A stretch of 17,678 bases of DNA, taken from positions 1 to 17,678 of the forward strand of contig JAAFHJ010000041.1 in the NCBI GenBank assembly GCA_013298325.1, written 5' to 3'. Positions within the stretch are counted from its first letter, which is position 1. The number at the start of each line of letters is the position of its first letter. Shown here piece by piece: positions 15,900 through 17,678 of this stretch. The stretch comes from Myxococcales bacterium. GTDB lineage: Bacteria > Myxococcota_A > Polyangia > Polyangiales > Polyangiaceae. The notes beneath the pieces are model-generated. The model saw only the letters and a program-made list of their open reading frames with translations. It did no database searches and had not been told where the DNA came from. Position numbers and translations under genes: made by a program.

Positions 15900-17164
15900 C
15901 GGTGACCTGCTCGAGCTGCCGAGGGACGATCGACGCGCAAGCGCGAATCTGTCCCCATTGTCGTGTGCCGAGGAAGGTCGATTCCAAGGAGCCGATCGGT
16001 CCCGGAACGCGTATTGTTCGCGGGTCAACATGTACAGTCATCGACGGCGTGCTCGGGCGCGGCGGAATGGCGACCGTTTGGCGCGCTTGGTTGTATTATG
16101 CACCGGAAGATGGCGGCGACGTAGCTTCCGGAAAAGAGCGCCCAGCACCCGAGCTTTTCGCCCTCAAGGAGCTTCGCCTCGATGGCGCCGAGGCCGATTC
16201 CCTTCGTGACTTTTTTTTCGAGGAGGCGGCCGCACTCAAACGGCTATCTCATCCAAATGTCGTCGCCTACCGAGATCTATTTCGATTTCGAGATTCCCTC
16301 TTCCTTGCGATGGAATTCGTCCCCGGGGAGACCCTCGAACAGCTCCTCCTTCGCCGGCGCAAGCAGGCGGCGACAGGTATCGAGCCTGCGCGCGCGATCG
16401 CGTATGCGCTCCAGCTCTGCGGTGCCCTTGCCGCCTGCCATGCGCTTGGCGTCGTTCACCGAGACATCAAGCCGTCGAACATCCTTTTGCGTCCCGATGG
16501 TGTTGTAAAAATTACCGATTTTGGCATCGCAAAGGTGCGCGTTCGGAAGACCGCTGAGCCTGGTGAGGTCGAACCCGAGGAGACGATCGTTGCCGGAACG
16601 GGCGCCTACATGGCGCCGGAGCAGGTCCAGGGCGTCGCCGTGGATGGGCGCGCCGACCTGTACGCCGCCGCCATCGTGCTTTTTGCCTCGCTGACGGGGC
16701 GCCTTCCGTTCCCCATCGATGGGAAGAACGAATACCAAGTGCGCTGGGATCAGGTGCACACAGCACCTATTCCGTTTCTCTCGTTGGCGACCGATGCGCC
16801 GCCGGCCCTCGGCGCCTTCTTCGACCGCGCCCTCGCGAAGGACCGGGACGCCCGTTTTCCCGACGGAATTGCGATGGGGGATGCGCTCCTTGCCGCTTCC
16901 GGAATGCGCGCCGATGCCGGCTGGGCCGCCCAACGGGAAGGGGCGAGCCGCGCTGCCGCTTCCCGAAAAGGGGGGACGACCGCGTTTTCTGCCCACGCCC
17001 CAAAAGCGACCGTATTCGAGCTTCCGGTGCCTTCCGTCGGGCCCGTTTCGCGAAAAGGGGCGACGATGCCGATCACGATTCCGCCGGTCCCCGCGGCGAA
17101 GGTGGCGGCGCGTACAGTGCCGGTTATGCCAACGGTTCCGCCGCGCGGTCGCGACGAGAAATAA
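15893..17164 (+). CDS. Soluble Ser/Thr protein kinase with N-terminal zinc ribbon
   Basis: A 423-residue Hanks-type (eukaryotic-like) kinase that would phosphorylate Ser/Thr on proteins in the cytoplasm. Residues 6-23 form a zinc ribbon (CSSC ... CPHC). The kinase domain (about 47-335) is complete: Gly loop LGRGGMATV (54-62), ATP-binding K92, helix-C Glu at 110/111, HRDIKPSN with D191 and N196, DFG (209-211), GTGAYMAPE with E243, and DLYA (255). Unusual points are an insertion of about 15 residues between the Gly loop and K92 and an acidic insertion (219-231) in the activation segment. The Ala/Pro-rich tail (about 340-423) has no membrane helix and carries SRKG(G/A)T twice (357-362, 386-391). 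ATG 15893 is the first possible start, since an in-frame stop precedes it at 15884. A strong GGAGG is 14 bases upstream, farther than usual. Confidence 0.95.
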   Translation: MSSVTCSSCRGTIDAQARICPHCRVPRKVDSKEPIGPGTRIVRGSTCTVIDGVLGRGGMATVWRAWLYYAPEDGGDVASGKERPAPELFALKELRLDGAEADSLRDFFFEEAAALKRLSHPNVVAYRDLFRFRDSLFLAMEFVPGETLEQLLLRRRKQAATGIEPARAIAYALQLCGALAACHALGVVHRDIKPSNILLRPDGVVKITDFGIAKVRVRKTAEPGEVEPEETIVAGTGAYMAPEQVQGVAVDGRADLYAAAIVLFASLTGRLPFPIDGKNEYQVRWDQVHTAPIPFLSLATDAPPALGAFFDRALAKDRDARFPDGIAMGDALLAASGMRADAGWAAQREGASRAAASRKGGTTAFSAHAPKATVFELPVPSVGPVSRKGATMPITIPPVPAAKVAARTVPVMPTVPPRGRDEK

Positions 17165-17205
17165 ATATTTCCGAGTGCATCGGAGGGGCCACCGATCGGC
17201 CTTGC

Positions 17206-17237
17206 ACCTTCGAGAAAATGCGGGCAGCTTCGAAGGT
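17206..17237 (+). promoter_or_regulatory. Inverted repeat upstream of the RRM gene
   Basis: ACCTTCGA at 17206-17213 pairs perfectly with TCGAAGGT at 17230-17237 across a 16-base loop. It could be an RNA hairpin in a leader or a protein site. It lacks a T run, so it is not a standard terminator. Confidence 0.4.
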
Positions 17238-17312
17238 ACTTGGGAAGAGGTTGCGCTCCTGGAGCAACAGGGGAGTCTCCATCGAAACGAGGACGCGGGA
17301 CTTCCCGCGGAA

Positions 17313-17350
17313 CGGACTCCGACCCTCTAGGGTACCCCGTCGGAGCACCG
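17313..17350 (+). promoter_or_regulatory. Stem-loop in the presumed leader of the RRM gene
   Basis: CTCCGAC (17317-17323) pairs with GTCGGAG (17339-17345), and CGG/CCG extends the stem with a one- and two-base bulge. The 15-base loop contains two competing short pairings (CCC-TCTA-GGG and GGGTACCC), so two folds are possible. It lies about 60 bases before the ATG. Confidence 0.45.
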
Positions 17351-17408
17351 AAGGTCCGTCGACTACGTGAGATCCACGTACGGGGTGCCGGAAGAACGTG
17401 AGTGTGAG

Positions 17409-17678
17409 ATGAGCAAGCGACTTTACGTGGGCAACCTTCCCTTCCGCGCGACCTCCGAGGAGCTCCGCGAGTCGTTCTCGGCCTTTGGGACGGTGACCGA
17501 CGTCCACGTGATGACCGACCGGGAAACCGGCCGGAGCCGCGGATTCGGGTTCGTTACGATGTCGACGGACGAAGAGGCCGTGAACGCCATGGGCGGCATG
17601 AACGGCGCACTCTTCGCCGGGCGTCCCCTTCGCGTCAACGAGGCCGAAGAGCGCGCCCCCCGCGCCGGCGGCTTCGGT
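17409..17678 (+). CDS. RRM-type RNA-binding protein, C-terminus cut off by the window edge
   Basis: Ninety codons are visible with no stop. A single RNA recognition motif fills residues of about 3-80. RNP2 is LYVGNL (5-10) and RNP1 is RGFGFVTM (44-51), whose aromatic residues would stack on RNA bases. The usual final aromatic of RNP1 is Met here. After residue 81 an Arg/Gly-rich tail seems to begin (RAPRAGGFG), as in the small single-RRM proteins of cyanobacteria and myxobacteria, some of which are cold-induced. The start ATG is fixed by the MSKRLYVGNL beginning typical of the family. It is likely an independent gene, with a 244-bp structured region before it. Confidence 0.95.
   Translation, partial: MSKRLYVGNLPFRATSEELRESFSAFGTVTDVHVMTDRETGRSRGFGFVTMSTDEEAVNAMGGMNGALFAGRPLRVNEAEERAPRAGGFG

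Larger units (their letters stand above)
17165..17408 (+). other. 244-bp gap with several inverted repeats, likely leader of the RRM gene
   Basis: No protein is visible. It holds ATCGG/CCGAT (17179-17183 and 17192-17196) just after the kinase stop, which could be a weak kinase terminator without a T run. It also holds ACCTTCGA/TCGAAGGT (17206-17213 and 17230-17237), a small GCGGG-CTT-type hairpin near 17294-17307, and a longer stem at 17313-17350. I cannot place a promoter with confidence. The pyrimidine-poor stretch just before 17409 (GTGAGTGTGAG) may serve as the ribosome site. Confidence 0.5.

Noticed and set aside
15883..16209. 108-codon frame from GTG 15883, which has an ideal GGAGG ribosome site
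   Set aside because: Its product is low-complexity and Arg-rich after the first residues, while the kinase frame over the same DNA encodes a zinc ribbon and Gly loop. The strong site may instead serve the kinase ATG at longer spacing.

Overview
The window is G+C-rich (roughly two thirds by eye), densely coded bacterial chromosome. The gene content suggests a Gram-negative predatory or social deltaproteobacterial lineage, most likely Myxococcota. It has an intact type IV pilus alignment cluster in the order pilM-pilN-pilO-pilP-pilQ, a soluble Ser/Thr kinase with an N-terminal zinc ribbon, lipoproteins, and long Pro/Ala- or Lys-rich tails. The taxonomic call is an inference from gene content, not from a marker gene. 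No mobile elements, tRNA or rRNA genes, or CRISPR arrays were seen.

Layout. From 9675 down to 4093 (minus strand) lies pilMNOPQ. The first four genes are packed with 4-bp overlaps or a 1-bp gap. pilQ is set apart by a 259-bp gap and ends at an intrinsic terminator. Below it, still on the minus strand, are an M1 aminopeptidase with C-terminal HEAT-like repeats (1314-4007), an enoyl-CoA hydratase overlapping it by 4 bp (523-1317), and a truncated lipoprotein gene running off the left edge (1-512). A 377-bp divergent region separates pilM from a plus-strand pair. That pair is an RluA-type pseudouridine synthase (10053-11003) and, overlapping it by 4 bp, a membrane-anchored protein of 861 residues with a phosphodiester-glycosidase-like (NAGPA/DUF2233) core (11000-13585).

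A perfect 14-bp hairpin forms a two-way terminator between that pair and a convergent minus-strand pair. The convergent pair is a secreted LysM + M15-like zinc peptidase (13634-14677) and an unrecognised two-helix membrane protein (14718-15899). The start codon of the membrane protein lies against the start codon of a divergent zinc-ribbon Ser/Thr kinase (15893-17164). After 244 bp of inverted-repeat-rich DNA, a small RRM RNA-binding protein gene begins and runs off the right edge.

How the genes work together. The pil genes build one machine. By homology, cytoplasmic actin-like PilM binds the PilN N-terminus, PilN and PilO form the inner-membrane dimer, lipoprotein PilP bridges to the secretin, and PilQ forms the outer-membrane pore. 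Several of the other genes touch the cell envelope (LysM peptidase, phosphodiester-glycosidase-like protein, membrane protein). I see no evidence that they form a system with the pilus. I did not find a clearly new multi-gene system. The points most worth a second look are the overlapping divergent starts at 15893-15899, the structured leader of the RRM gene, the isolated pilQ with its gap, and the composite M1-HEAT and NAGPA-like proteins.
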